Position numbers and translations under genes: made by a program. DNA of 64,000 nt, from NCBI GenBank assembly GCA_029558515.1, contig JAKQEM010000041.1, forward strand, positions 1-64,000, given 5' to 3'. The notes under the pieces were generated by a model. The model was not told the origin of the DNA. It made no database searches and saw only the letters and a list, made by a program, of their open reading frames with translations. Source of the DNA: a bacterium (GTDB taxonomy: Bacteria; Patescibacteriota; Gracilibacteria; Peribacterales; Peribacteraceae). Below are positions 7,916 through 16,376 of this stretch, piece by piece; within the stretch, counting starts at the first letter, position 1; every line of letters starts with the position of its first letter.

Positions 7916-10900
7916 GGGGAGGTCGGAGCGGAAGAGGGAACGGAGGACGGCGGAGTCAGATCGATGGGACGGGGCACGTCGTAGACGGGGAGGATCTCCT
8001 CCAGGGGGAATGCCGTGCGCGGGAATGCCCCCGGCTGCCGCGTACCGATGGGCTGAGGAAGCGTTGCATCACGTACGGCCTTCCGCATCTGCTCCGCACC
8101 GTCCTCCCACTCTGCCGGCCCCAGAATCTCCCAACGGAGTCGCGGGGCGTCCGCCTCGGGATGGAGCGGAGGACAGACATCGTTCTCCGGCGGGCAGGGA
8201 ACGAACACCTGTTCCGAGCCGATGGAACGGTAGTCCTCCTGCAACTGCACATCGGGGCGGGACGCGATGCGCGTGATGCGCTCGATGAGATCCATCTCGA
8301 CGTGCTGACAGAGCGCGTCATCCCAATCGGCGCACTGCAGATGATTCTTGCGCCACAGATGACTGCCCTCCACGTCGACCTGCGCATCACGTTCCTCCGG
8401 ACGCAGCGGCCCAATACTCTCCCAGAACAAGCGCGTTCTCTCATCCATGCCCGTCACGAGGGCCCCCATCCGGTCGATGCTTGCGAGCAGTGGATCGAGC
8501 TGCGGACCCAGGGCCGGCGGAAAATCGGGGGCCGGCGGCACCGGCGCGTTTGCGGCGGAGGGAGGATCGGGCAGGGCGGCGGCGGCCAATCGCACCGCAT
8601 CGAGAATGGGCTGTATGGGAGGCAGCTGCGGAAGGGGATCCGTGAGTCCATGCGGCTTCGTGATCGCGGGAGGTGCGGGCAAATCGGTGATGCGGATCTG
8701 GACGGGCTTGAGGACGGGGAGACGGAGAGACCCCGTGGAGAAGGAGAGGACGGAGAGATCGACGATGAGATCTTCCGGTCGCGGCACCGTCAGAGAGGGG
8801 AGCACGAGAGAGTAATCTTCCACCGTATTGCGCACGCTGCCGTCCTGCGCACGCGAAGACATCCATGTATCCAGCAGCGAGTAGATGGGCAACGTGAAGC
8901 GTTGGTTCATGCACCACGGTCGATTGCTGACGGATTGATAACGCTCCATGGTCTCCTGCACGGGACGCCAGCGCTCCTTCACCGCATCGGCGATGCTGCG
9001 CTGTTCGGCCAGAATGGCGCGGTAGGCATCGACGTGTGCACGCACCCACTCCTGCAACGGACGCGTCAACCCGCTCTGGAGCGCAAGGAGCTCGCCGGCA
9101 TAGCGAGCCAGTTCGCCACGAAGCATCCGCACATCCTCGATGCGATCGGCGTAGGAAAACAGCGTCTCGCGCAGCGCCCGCACTTCGGCCGGCGCATCCT
9201 CGCAATTGCGTCTCCCCTCCCCCTGTCGCATCCACCACAGACACCAAGCCTCGGCCACGGCCCGAAACTCCACGGGAGACCCCAGCGGCACCACCACGGG
9301 TACCGGCTCCTCCTGCACGCGCAGAATGAGCGATCGCTCCAACGCCCGGAGCGCCGTTCCCAACGTATCCTCATCGGCATCGATCTGCACTTCGATGCGC
9401 TCTCCGCGTCGATCAACGATGTCGGCGGCGACCGTGGCCGCCGGCGAGAGGAGCGGATCGAAGGGGTCTGCGCCCAGCGCCCAGCCGGCCGGGAGAAGCA
9501 GGCGGATGACCGGACGATGCAGCAATGCGCTCACCTCCGCCTGCTGCTTCTGCCACCACGTCACGATGGTCCGCTCCACGGCGGTATCGTCGAAGGAACG
9601 GATCAGTCGGCTCTGTGCCAGCGGACGGGCACTGTCGAGTTGAGGGGGCGTTGTCTGCACCGCCTGATCGGGTGTCTGCAGGTACGCAGCCGAAAGGTCC
9701 CCGTCGTAATCGCGATGAAACACTTTTTCACTGAGCAGTGAAAATCCCGCTCCCAAGTTCAGATACCACAGATCCGTCTCCGCGTCGTAGGATGTATCGC
9801 GCGGCGGGGGGAGCGAATCGGGCAGATTGGATCCCTCGCCGTAACTGCCCTTGCCCTTCTGCGTCTCGCGCCTGTCGGCGACATCGATGTCGAGCACGCA
9901 GCGTCGATCTCTGCCGTGCGTCTGCCGTTTCTTGGGATCGAATTCATCGTAGAAACCATAGCAGGCGACGGGGATGGCCTCTTCCGCGGCTTGATCGTCC
10001 GCCGCCTGCGGCACGGGGTCACGAAAAAACGAGGCGACGTACCGACGGAAATAGGAAAAGTAGGGGCGGGGGGCGACGGGTCGCATATCGCGCTCTTGCG
10101 GAGCCGGCGTGGAAGTGGCGCATCCGGGATCTCCCGCCTTGCCGCATCGGCATTCGCTTCCGACGCACGCACGCGCGTTGGGTCCGCCCGTCAAATCACC
10201 CGGCATGCAGCTGCCCCCCTCGCGCACCGGCACGTCGGTGCACAGATAACGCATTCCCATTCCTCCTTCCGCACAGGTAAAGATCACATTTCCATCTGCA
10301 TCCACAACAGGATCTCCCGCCGCATCCCGTATGACATCGAAAGCCAGACAATCCTCATACTGCCACTTGTTCAAGTACTCGCACATCGAAGCGCATGTCG
10401 GCGGCGAGAGGTCCGGCCGATCCCCGAATGTCATCGTCCCATCGGGAGCGACGTTCACCGTTTGTTCGGTGAAATCCTGAGACGCAAACGGAGCATCGGG
10501 AGGCAGGGGAATCGGCGGATCCCCCGCGGCAAGCCGCCACCGGCAGAGAGGGTCCCAGAAGTAGGGGTGTCCGAATTCCTTCACAACGTACTGGTGCGAA
10601 GGTTCATCCCATACATATTTGGGAATGCTGGAGAATCCTTGATCGCACGTCGTCACAAACCCCGTCGTCGCATCGGGAAACTGATAGTCCTCACTGCGCA
10701 CCGCCATACCCGAGAGCAGTGCGCCGTCCCAATCGCCGCTGCGCCCCGGCACCCCCGTCACGGTGGCGATTTTCCCTTCCACGGATTGACTGAGATCCCA
10801 TCCGCCGCACTGCGATGCTTCCAGATAGGAGGGGATCTCCTGCGTCGTCTGCCGACGCACCACAGCAAAATCCGCAGGCGTTTGATTCTCGATGACGTAC

Positions 10901-10974
10901 GGCGCGCGCGCGGTGGCGATCGAAAGCGGCAGCATCAAGCCGACGGTCGGGAGCAGAAAGCGAACGCAACGCAT
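7912..10974 (-). CDS. Large exported protein, operon gene 1 (unknown function)
   Basis: 1020-residue protein with a signal peptide (MRCVRFLLPTVGLMLPLSIATARA). The N-terminal third carries scattered Cys pairs, including a block ending CVGSECRCGKAGDPGC. The middle is helical and charged. A Pro-rich stretch (many PP and PxP steps, roughly residues 790-840) precedes a C-terminal third with further Cys. The chain ends in a Ser/Pro/Thr tail without a membrane anchor. The Met at 10974 is chosen because it starts a textbook signal sequence; the longer in-frame extension is not signal-like. It is the first gene of the five-gene operon, and its stop overlaps the GTG of the next gene. No family recognised. 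Confidence 0.85.
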   Translation of the reverse strand: MRCVRFLLPTVGLMLPLSIATARAPYVIENQTPADFAVVRRQTTQEIPSYLEASQCGGWDLSQSVEGKIATVTGVPGRSGDWDGALLSGMAVRSEDYQFPDATTGFVTTCDQGFSSIPKYVWDEPSHQYVVKEFGHPYFWDPLCRWRLAAGDPPIPLPPDAPFASQDFTEQTVNVAPDGTMTFGDRPDLSPPTCASMCEYLNKWQYEDCLAFDVIRDAAGDPVVDADGNVIFTCAEGGMGMRYLCTDVPVREGGSCMPGDLTGGPNARACVGSECRCGKAGDPGCATSTPAPQERDMRPVAPRPYFSYFRRYVASFFRDPVPQAADDQAAEEAIPVACYGFYDEFDPKKRQTHGRDRRCVLDIDVADRRETQKGKGSYGEGSNLPDSLPPPRDTSYDAETDLWYLNLGAGFSLLSEKVFHRDYDGDLSAAYLQTPDQAVQTTPPQLDSARPLAQSRLIRSFDDTAVERTIVTWWQKQQAEVSALLHRPVIRLLLPAGWALGADPFDPLLSPAATVAADIVDRRGERIEVQIDADEDTLGTALRALERSLILRVQEEPVPVVVPLGSPVEFRAVAEAWCLWWMRQGEGRRNCEDAPAEVRALRETLFSYADRIEDVRMLRGELARYAGELLALQSGLTRPLQEWVRAHVDAYRAILAEQRSIADAVKERWRPVQETMERYQSVSNRPWCMNQRFTLPIYSLLDTWMSSRAQDGSVRNTVEDYSLVLPSLTVPRPEDLIVDLSVLSFSTGSLRLPVLKPVQIRITDLPAPPAITKPHGLTDPLPQLPPIQPILDAVRLAAAALPDPPSAANAPVPPAPDFPPALGPQLDPLLASIDRMGALVTGMDERTRLFWESIGPLRPEERDAQVDVEGSHLWRKNHLQCADWDDALCQHVEMDLIERITRIASRPDVQLQEDYRSIGSEQVFVPCPPENDVCPPLHPEADAPRLRWEILGPAEWEDGAEQMRKAVRDATLPQPIGTRQPGAFPRTAFPLEEILPVYDVPRPIDLTPPSSVPSSAPTSP

Positions 10975-11130
10975 GCGCGGCAAGTATAGGCGAAGCAGAA
11001 AGAACGTGTGTGCCGCGAATGCGCACCGCACACCGACCGCGTAATTTATCAATGCGATTTTCTGCATAACTCATGTGACATGGGTAGTCTCACGCTCCTT
11101 CAGTGACGAGTCCTGAGTGAGAAGTTTCCA

Positions 11131-11188
11131 GTTATGAGTTATGAGTTATGAGTTATGAGTTCCCAATCCCGAAGTCCCAATCCCGAAT
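11131..11188. repeat. heptamer arrays upstream of ssb
   Basis: Four perfect gttatga units (11131-11158) followed from 11161 by a second word set (tcccaat, cccgaag, tcccaat, cccgaat). They fill the divergent space between the secreted-protein operon and ssb. Confidence 0.85.
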
Positions 11189-11227
11189 CCCTATCCTTCG
11201 TCCCTAATTTCTACCCTCCTCTCCCAT

Positions 11228-12109
11228 ATGTTCTCGCTCAATCGGGTGCAGCTCATCGGCTACCAGACCCAGCCCGTCACTCTCCGTCAGACACCCGGCG
11301 GCACCAGCGTCACCGATTTGAACCTCGTCGTGCCCGTCCGCTTTCGGGGCGATAACGGCCAGATGATCCACGGCAAGAGCTTCCACACCGTCACGGCCTG
11401 GGGCGGACTCGCGGACATCGTCGGACAATTTGTGAAACCCGGCGCGCAGATCTTCATCGCGGGACGCCTGCAAACCGATAGCTGGGAAGACGCATCCTCC
11501 GGTGAGAAGCGGAGCAAGACCAAGATCGTCGCCACCGACATGATTCTGCTGGATCCCAAAACGGGACAACTGCCGGAACCCGCGGGCGCGTCGCTCATCT
11601 CCGGCAACTGCAATCGCGCCGATATCCTCGGCAACGTGACGCGCGACCCGGAACTGCGCACCACCACGAACGGACAGAAAATCGTTTCGCTGGGCGTCGC
11701 CACCAACGACCGCTGGAAGGACAAGGCCACGGGTGAAATGAAGGAGAAATCGGAATTTCACAACATCGTGGTCTGGGGGGATCTCGCCGATGAAGTCTCG
11801 CGCTTCGCGAAGAAGGGAAACCGCGTGTTCGTCTCCGGCCGTGTGCAGACGCGAAGCTGGGAAACGCAGGCGGGAGCCAAGCGCACGACCACCGAGATCA
11901 ACGCGGAGACGTTCTCCCTGCTGGGAACCAGGAATGCCGTCGCGGAAGAATCCATCCAGATGGACGGCGCGCCGCGTCCTTCCGCCGCAAACTCAATGCC
12001 CGCCCCTTTGGCAAACGGCGCGTTCGGCGAAGACCCCTCCCCGCAACTGCCTCCCATCCCCGCCGTGGAGTACGCCTCGGAAATCAAAGTGGAAGATTTG
12101 CCGTTTTGA
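11228..12109 (+). CDS. ssb: Single-stranded DNA-binding protein with two OB folds
   Basis: 293-residue SSB. Residues about 1-112 form one OB fold (NRVQLIGY..., TVTAWGGLADIVGQF, IFIAGRLQTDSWED). Residues about 124-225 form a second, more canonical one (ADILGNVTRDPELR, FHNIVVWGDLADEVSRF, VFVSGRVQTRSWE). A disordered linker leads to the acidic tail ending VEDLPF, the conserved docking peptide for replication and repair partners. Most bacterial SSBs have one OB fold per chain and act as tetramers; a double fold is known from Deinococcus-Thermus, where the protein is a dimer. It binds ssDNA during replication and repair. Here it is not between rpsF and rpsR, the usual place. Confidence 0.95.
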   Translation: MFSLNRVQLIGYQTQPVTLRQTPGGTSVTDLNLVVPVRFRGDNGQMIHGKSFHTVTAWGGLADIVGQFVKPGAQIFIAGRLQTDSWEDASSGEKRSKTKIVATDMILLDPKTGQLPEPAGASLISGNCNRADILGNVTRDPELRTTTNGQKIVSLGVATNDRWKDKATGEMKEKSEFHNIVVWGDLADEVSRFAKKGNRVFVSGRVQTRSWETQAGAKRTTTEINAETFSLLGTRNAVAEESIQMDGAPRPSAANSMPAPLANGAFGEDPSPQLPPIPAVEYASEIKVEDLPF

Positions 12110-12111
12110 CG

Positions 12112-12130
12112 AGGGAGTAGGGAGTAGGTT
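12112..12130. repeat. short heptamer array after ssb
   Basis: Two to three gagtagg-type units directly after the ssb TGA stop, the reverse complement of the CTACTCC word seen near rpmB. Confidence 0.6.
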
Positions 12131-12197
12131 TCTTGCAATGAATACTCCTTGGCCATGGGAACTGCCATTTCCTTTGACAGGAAACCCTCAAAGGCCG

Positions 12198-12226
12198 TTG
12201 ACATGAAACTGTGTGTCAGGTAAAAA
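12198..12226 (+). promoter_or_regulatory. Predicted sigma70-type promoter of the HPr gene
   Basis: TTGACA at 12198-12203, a 17-nt spacer, and TAAAAA at 12221-12226. It is 45 bases upstream of the HPr start. The leader is AT-rich. Confidence 0.6.
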
Positions 12227-12270
12227 GGGGCAACTGAAATTTGCTTTATTTCTTTTTTATTTTATAAAGT

Positions 12271-12567
12271 ATGGATTTACAGGCACACACCTTCACATTG
12301 ACCGTAGGATGTGAGAACGGTCTCCACATGCGTCCCGCTCTTGCAATTTCCGAGGCCATACAACAATACGCTGAGACCATTATGATTCTATTGCACAAGC
12401 AAGGCGGAGGAAGTGCAAATGCACACAGTATGCTCGCAATACTCGCACTTGGCGCACCCCGGGGCATAGAACTCACATTGGAAGTGAGGAATGCGGATCA
12501 CGAAACTGCCAATGAAATACACGGGAAAATCGCACGGTGTATGGGACATGTCGCCACCGCACTGTAA
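12271..12567 (+). CDS. ptsH: HPr-family phosphocarrier protein
   Basis: 98-residue HPr-fold protein. The active-site segment NGLHMRPA places the phosphorylated His at residue 19, with the usual Arg two positions later. The region SANAHSMLAILALGA corresponds to the regulatory Ser loop and helix of HPr (Ser53 here). HPr accepts phosphate from enzyme I and passes it to sugar permeases or regulatory kinases. No other PTS gene is in the window, so it may be an orphan or regulatory HPr. Base composition is clearly more AT-rich than the flanking genes, and it has its own promoter. Confidence 0.88.
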   Translation: MDLQAHTFTLTVGCENGLHMRPALAISEAIQQYAETIMILLHKQGGGSANAHSMLAILALGAPRGIELTLEVRNADHETANEIHGKIARCMGHVATAL

Positions 12568-12586
12568 ATCGAATATTCCTCTTGTG

Positions 12587-12621
12587 TACCTACTGCCTAC
12601 CACCTACCACCTACTCACTAA
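12587..12621. repeat. heptamer array overlapping the murB 3' end
   Basis: Units tacctac, tgcctac, cacctac, cacctac, tcactaa. The complement of the murB TAG stop (12611-12613) lies inside the fourth unit. Confidence 0.8.
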
Positions 12622-13528
12622 TACGCCCCTCCTCCCCGTAGAACCGCATCTCGATGTCCAGCGGTTCTTGGACGGTGCCACGCACGCGATCGATGATCGC
12701 CATCGCATCATCGAATGTTCCCTCCCCGGTATTTTCCAGAAAATTGGCATGCTTCTCCGTGATGCGCACGCCGCCGATGTGCAGTCCCCGTAATCCCGCG
12801 GCATCGATCAGCTGCCATGCGGGCGTCTTGCCGTGCGCCTTGAAGACCGATCCCGCGGTCTTGCGGTGCGGCTGCGTCCCGATGCGCTTCCGGAGGAGTT
12901 GCTCGATCGTCTCTTGTATCTGCGCGGGCTCTCCCCGCGGCACGCACAAGAGCGTTTCCCACACAATCGCACCCGCATACGCCGCTTCCTTGAAGACCGA
13001 ATGACGGTACCCAAATCCGCACGCCTCCCGTGGCATCTCCTTCCATGCGCCGCTCTGAAACACCGTCACGCTCCGCACGAAAGAATCAATCCAAATGCCC
13101 GTGGGCCCCTGGCCTGCGTTACCGACGATCGCTCCGCCGACGGTTCCCGGGATGCCGGTGAGAGGGGAGAGATCGAGACCTTGCGCCGCGCAGTCATTGA
13201 TGAGCATCGGCAGATTCTTTCCCGCTTGCACCGTCAGACATTTTGCATTTTGCCCGTCCGATCCGACTGTTGGCCGAGCGGGCATTTTGCATTTTGCATT
13301 CGTCTCCACCTCATCTGCACCGATTCTCACAACGACCGCATTGATCACCCCATCGGCAAAGATCGTATTCGACCCGCTGCCGAGTGCGATCAGCGGAATG
13401 TTTTCCTCCTGTGAAAACGCCCACGCCTGCTCCGCATCTTCCCGCGTTCGCACCTCTGCGAAAAAGCGCGCCGTTCCCCCGATGCGCATCGTCGTCTTGC
13501 CGGCGAGAGATACTCGTTCCTGTATCAT
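12611..13528 (-). CDS. murB: UDP-N-acetylenolpyruvoylglucosamine reductase
   Basis: 305-residue MurB, the FAD enzyme that reduces UDP-GlcNAc-enolpyruvate to UDP-MurNAc in peptidoglycan precursor synthesis. Visible signatures: the FAD-binding GSGSNTIF near residue 55, GIPGTVGGAIVGNAGQG, the substrate segment GYRHSVFK, KTAGSVFK with the catalytic Ser, and a closing segment with AGLRGLHIGGVRITEKHANF. Start is the Met at 13528 (MIQERVSLAGKTTMRIGG), which fits family N-termini. Odd: between IGADEVE and LTVQAGKN, a place where MurB normally has a short turn, lies about 20 extra residues encoded by a heptamer repeat (13239-13300). The TAG stop also lies inside an array. Confidence 0.95.
   Translation of the reverse strand: MIQERVSLAGKTTMRIGGTARFFAEVRTREDAEQAWAFSQEENIPLIALGSGSNTIFADGVINAVVVRIGADEVETNAKCKMPARPTVGSDGQNAKCLTVQAGKNLPMLINDCAAQGLDLSPLTGIPGTVGGAIVGNAGQGPTGIWIDSFVRSVTVFQSGAWKEMPREACGFGYRHSVFKEAAYAGAIVWETLLCVPRGEPAQIQETIEQLLRKRIGTQPHRKTAGSVFKAHGKTPAWQLIDAAGLRGLHIGGVRITEKHANFLENTGEGTFDDAMAIIDRVRGTVQEPLDIEMRFYGEEGRISE
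13239..13300. repeat. heptamer array inside murB coding sequence
   Basis: Two direct blocks of cattttg units (13239-13253 and 13283-13300), sharing 15 identical bases and separated by a GC-rich segment. The insert is in frame. The same word family occurs between ftsW and lspA. Confidence 0.8.
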
Positions 13529-13555
13529 CACAAGATACACAGTATACAGACGCTC

Positions 13556-13576
13556 ACCACTAACCACTAACCACTC
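13556..13576. repeat. heptamer array between murB and its neighbour
   Basis: Three accacta/accactc units, six bases from the stop of the upstream minus-strand membrane-protein gene. Confidence 0.7.
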
Positions 13577-13581
13577 ATCTC

Positions 13582-14058
13582 TCACTTCTTCGTCGACAGA
13601 TACGACGCCGTACGCTCCATTGCTTCCAGAAATTTCTCACCTTTCGGAGCACTCTTCTGCACCTTAATCAGTACGAAGAGTAGCAGGAGCACGCCGAGGA
13701 TGCTGCCGGCAACGATTGTGAGCTCACGCCACCCAAACGGCACTCCCGCGACAATCATACCCAGTTGCACCAGTGCCAGACCCAGAATACCGGCGAGCGC
13801 CCCGGCAATGAAGCTCACGAGCACCACGCCGCTGCGATTTTCCTGACTGTCCTGCGGCGCGGACGCAAGCGACGTGAGCAGTTCACTGGACACGACGATC
13901 GGGTCGCGCCCCCAGTGTTTGCAGAGCGGCAGCACTTTCTTCTGGAGCACCAATGTCACGAAATTCTGGAACGGCACGGCGGTCTTGCCTTCGATGACGG
14001 CGCGGCCGGTATCGGGCCGGACGTTGACTTCCAGTTCGGATGCGGTGGAGGTGTCCAT
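13582..14058 (-). CDS. Two-helix membrane protein, unknown function
   Basis: 158-residue protein. The N-terminal 75 residues are soluble-looking. Two strongly hydrophobic segments follow (around residues 78-100 and 110-132, GVVLVSFIAGALAGILGLAL and ELTIVAGSILGVLLLLFVLI), then a basic C-terminal tail ending in KK. It is predicted to sit in the cytoplasmic membrane with a cytoplasmic N-domain. It lies 13 bases downstream of gltX on the same strand and upstream of murB, so the three may be co-transcribed. I do not recognise a family. Confidence 0.8.
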   Translation of the reverse strand: MDTSTASELEVNVRPDTGRAVIEGKTAVPFQNFVTLVLQKKVLPLCKHWGRDPIVVSSELLTSLASAPQDSQENRSGVVLVSFIAGALAGILGLALVQLGMIVAGVPFGWRELTIVAGSILGVLLLLFVLIKVQKSAPKGEKFLEAMERTASYLSTKK

Positions 14059-14071
14059 GCGAAGGAGTGTA

Positions 14072-15577
14072 CTACCCGCAATGCTTCCTTGCCACTCGTA
14101 CCCGCCCCAGTGTCTCCTCCTTCCCCAGCGCCGCCGCGACTTCCACCGCGCCGGGGCTGTACTCGCGCCCGGTGAGGAGCGCGCGGAGCGGCCAGAGCAA
14201 CTGACCGAGCTTCAGTCCTTCTCGTTCGATGGTAGCGCGGACATCCGCAAGAATACGTTCCGCAGTCCAATCGCTCTCGGGTACGGCCGTCAGCAACGCA
14301 TCCATCAGCGCAAGCAAGCGCGGCAGCTCTTCTTTCGCCACCTTCTGCTTCGCATTGGCGAGCAGATCGACGGAGACAACCGGCCGCTCGTAGAAGAAGC
14401 CGAGCATGTCCGGCGCTTCCGGAAAGAACGTGATGCGCTCCTGGATGAGCGCGGCCAGCTGCGGAAAACGGGAATCGGTGTGTGCCGCGGGGTGGCGAGC
14501 AGCAACCAGCGGCAGGATGCGATCGGCGAATTCCTCTGCGGGAATGGCACGCATCCACTGCCCCTGCAGCCAATCGAGCTTGGTGAGATCAAACACGGCG
14601 CCCGCTTTCTGCACGCGATCCAAGCTGAAGGATGCGATGAGTTCGGAACGTGAAAATACCTCTTGGGTCGTACCGGGATTCCAGCCCAGCAACGCCAAAA
14701 AATTGAACAGCGCCTCCGGCAAATAGCCCTTCTGTACGTACTCCTCAACGGAAACGGACCCCTGCCGCTTGCTGAGCTTGGTCCTGTCGGCATTGAGCAG
14801 AAGCGGCACATGCGCGTAGCGCGGCGAATCCCAGCCAAACATCCGGAAGAGAAGCAAATGCTTGGGCAGACTGGAGAGCCACTCTTCCCCGCGGATGACG
14901 AGATCGATCTTCATGAGGTGATCGTCGACGACGTGCGCCAGGTGATAGGTGGGAAAGCCGTCGGATTTGAGGAGAATTTGATCCTCGACGGTGTGCAGCG
15001 GAAATGCCACTGTACCGCGAATGTCATCGTCAAAGCTGATCACGCGAGCACCGTCGATGTCCGATGGCGCCTGCATGCGGATGACGTGCGGTTCGCCCGC
15101 TTCAATGCGACGCCGCACTTCTTCCGCGGAAATCGTGTGCGCGTTCTTCATGCGCATCCGGACACCGGCGTTGTAGGACGGCGCTGGATTGCCGGCTTGC
15201 TGCTCTTCTTTTCGCATGCGATCGATCTCCTCGGGAGTATCAAAAGCGACGTAGGCGTGACCCGCCGCAAGCAACTGATCCACATACCGGCGATACAAGG
15301 CAAGGCGCTTGGATTGCCGATAGGGCCCGTACGCTCCACGCTCGATGGGAACGCCATTCTCCAGCATCACTCCTTCATCGGGGGTGATGCCCGCCCAGTG
15401 CAACACGTTCAACATTCCTTCAATCGCTCCCGGCACTTCGCGTTTCTGATCGGTATCCTCAACACGCACAAGAAATTCCCCCTGAGATTGCTTCGCGAGA
15501 AGGTACGCGTAAATCGCCGTGCGAAAATTGCCGACGTGCAGCGAGCCGGTGGGGGAGGGGGCAAAGCGGGTACGCAT
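14072..15577 (-). CDS. gltX: Glutamyl-tRNA synthetase
   Basis: 501-residue class I aminoacyl-tRNA synthetase, charging tRNA-Glu (and possibly tRNA-Gln in a non-discriminating role). The class I signature is PSPTGSLHVGNFRTAIY near the N-terminus, the KMSKS-equivalent is RTKLSKRQGS, and the Glu-specific segments VEDTDQKR and LVIRGEEWLSSLPKHLLL are present. The C-terminal helical anticodon-binding part is complete. Start is ATG at 15577; a much longer in-frame extension upstream is entirely translated repeat sequence (GIGYWVL units) and is rejected. The upstream flank is a heptamer array and a terminator. Confidence 0.96.
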   Translation of the reverse strand: MRTRFAPSPTGSLHVGNFRTAIYAYLLAKQSQGEFLVRVEDTDQKREVPGAIEGMLNVLHWAGITPDEGVMLENGVPIERGAYGPYRQSKRLALYRRYVDQLLAAGHAYVAFDTPEEIDRMRKEEQQAGNPAPSYNAGVRMRMKNAHTISAEEVRRRIEAGEPHVIRMQAPSDIDGARVISFDDDIRGTVAFPLHTVEDQILLKSDGFPTYHLAHVVDDHLMKIDLVIRGEEWLSSLPKHLLLFRMFGWDSPRYAHVPLLLNADRTKLSKRQGSVSVEEYVQKGYLPEALFNFLALLGWNPGTTQEVFSRSELIASFSLDRVQKAGAVFDLTKLDWLQGQWMRAIPAEEFADRILPLVAARHPAAHTDSRFPQLAALIQERITFFPEAPDMLGFFYERPVVSVDLLANAKQKVAKEELPRLLALMDALLTAVPESDWTAERILADVRATIEREGLKLGQLLWPLRALLTGREYSPGAVEVAAALGKEETLGRVRVARKHCG

Positions 15578-15580
15578 GAT

Positions 15581-15608
15581 GGAGTATGGAGTATGCGGTA
15601 TTGTGTAT
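15581..15608. repeat. heptamer array upstream of the gltX start
   Basis: Units ggagtat, ggagtat, gcggtat, tgtgtat, beginning three bases from the gltX start codon. Confidence 0.75.
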
Positions 15609-15629
15609 TGCGAGGAAAGGCGGAAATAG

Positions 15630-15650
15630 AAAAAGGGCGCCGAAGCGCCC
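15630..15650 (-). terminator. Rho-independent terminator after the cyclophilin gene
   Basis: Read on the minus strand: GGGCGC, a TTCG tetraloop, GCGCCC, then five T. It lies between the cyclophilin stop and gltX and should end leftward transcription there. Confidence 0.85.
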
Positions 15651-15651
15651 A

Positions 15652-15714
15652 TACCCAATACCCAATACCCAATACCCAATACCCAATACCCAATACCCAA
15701 TACCCAATCCCTAA
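15652..15714. repeat. tacccaa heptamer array (nine units)
   Basis: Eight perfect tacccaa units (15652-15707) and one degenerate unit (tccctaa) that contains the complement of the cyclophilin TAG stop at 15711-15713. It is the longest and cleanest array in the window. Confidence 0.92.
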
Positions 15715-16364
15715 TCCCGAACTTCCACCGTATACGTCAACGGCTCCGTCGGTCTGTCATTCGCATCGCGTTCCACTGCAGCAATGGCGTCCACCACGTC
15801 CATCCCTTCCGTCACCATGCCAAAGACGGTGTGCCTGCCCTGCAGCCACGGCGTGCTCTCGGCCTGCACAATGAAGAACTGGCTGCCGTTCGTATTCGGA
15901 CCGCGATTGGCCATGGCAATCGCACCGCGCGCCATCGGAAGATCATTGGCTTCGTCTTCGAAACTCTCACCGAAGATGCTCGATCCGCCCGTGCCGTCGC
16001 CGTTGGGATCGCCGCCTTGAATCATGAAATCGGGAATCACGCGATGGAAGGTCAACCCGTCGTAGTAGCCCATGCGCGCGAGCACCACGAAGTTCGTGAC
16101 GGTCTTGGGCGCTTTGTCGGCGTTGAGTTCCACGGTGATATCGCCTTTCGTCGTTTTCAGGACCACTGTCTGCATGCCGGAAAGGAGTTGGCCATCGAAG
16201 CCGGGAGGCGTGGGGTTCTGTGCATCGTTCGGATCAATCATCACGGAATCGGGGGAAGAAGAGGTATCGGTGGAATCGGTGGTGTCAGTGAAGGGTGTGG
16301 ATGTGCAGCCGATGAGGAGAGCCAACGCAAAAAGCGGAATGAGGAATTTGTACCAAGAGTGCAT
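15711..16364 (-). CDS. Cyclophilin-type peptidyl-prolyl isomerase, lipoprotein
   Basis: 217-residue protein. The N-terminus is a signal peptide ending in a lipobox (LALLIGC), then a Thr/Ser/Asp-rich linker, then a compact cyclophilin domain from about residue 65. Motifs: FHRVIPDFMIQGGDPNGDG with the catalytic Arg, MANRGPNTNGSQFFI, and LQGRHTVFGMV. It is therefore a membrane-anchored extracytoplasmic prolyl isomerase for folding exported proteins, which fits the many secreted proteins encoded nearby. The ATG at 16364 is preferred; a GTG three codons upstream is possible. It starts 12 bases after the murG stop, so the two are probably co-transcribed. Confidence 0.9.
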   Translation of the reverse strand: MHSWYKFLIPLFALALLIGCTSTPFTDTTDSTDTSSSPDSVMIDPNDAQNPTPPGFDGQLLSGMQTVVLKTTKGDITVELNADKAPKTVTNFVVLARMGYYDGLTFHRVIPDFMIQGGDPNGDGTGGSSIFGESFEDEANDLPMARGAIAMANRGPNTNGSQFFIVQAESTPWLQGRHTVFGMVTEGMDVVDAIAAVERDANDRPTEPLTYTVEVRD

Positions 16365-16376
16365 AGTAGGCACAGG

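Noticed and set aside
7837-9741. 634-codon plus-strand open frame
   Set aside because: It is antisense to the large exported protein, is Arg/His-rich and without protein-like segments; a shadow in GC-rich DNA.
15578-15700. N-terminal extension of gltX reading GIGYWVL repeats
   Set aside because: It is the translated heptamer array; the synthetase motif pattern starts at the ATG at 15577.
15652-15714. Possible CRISPR array
   Set aside because: Units are 7 nt and contiguous with no spacers, and no cas gene is in the window.
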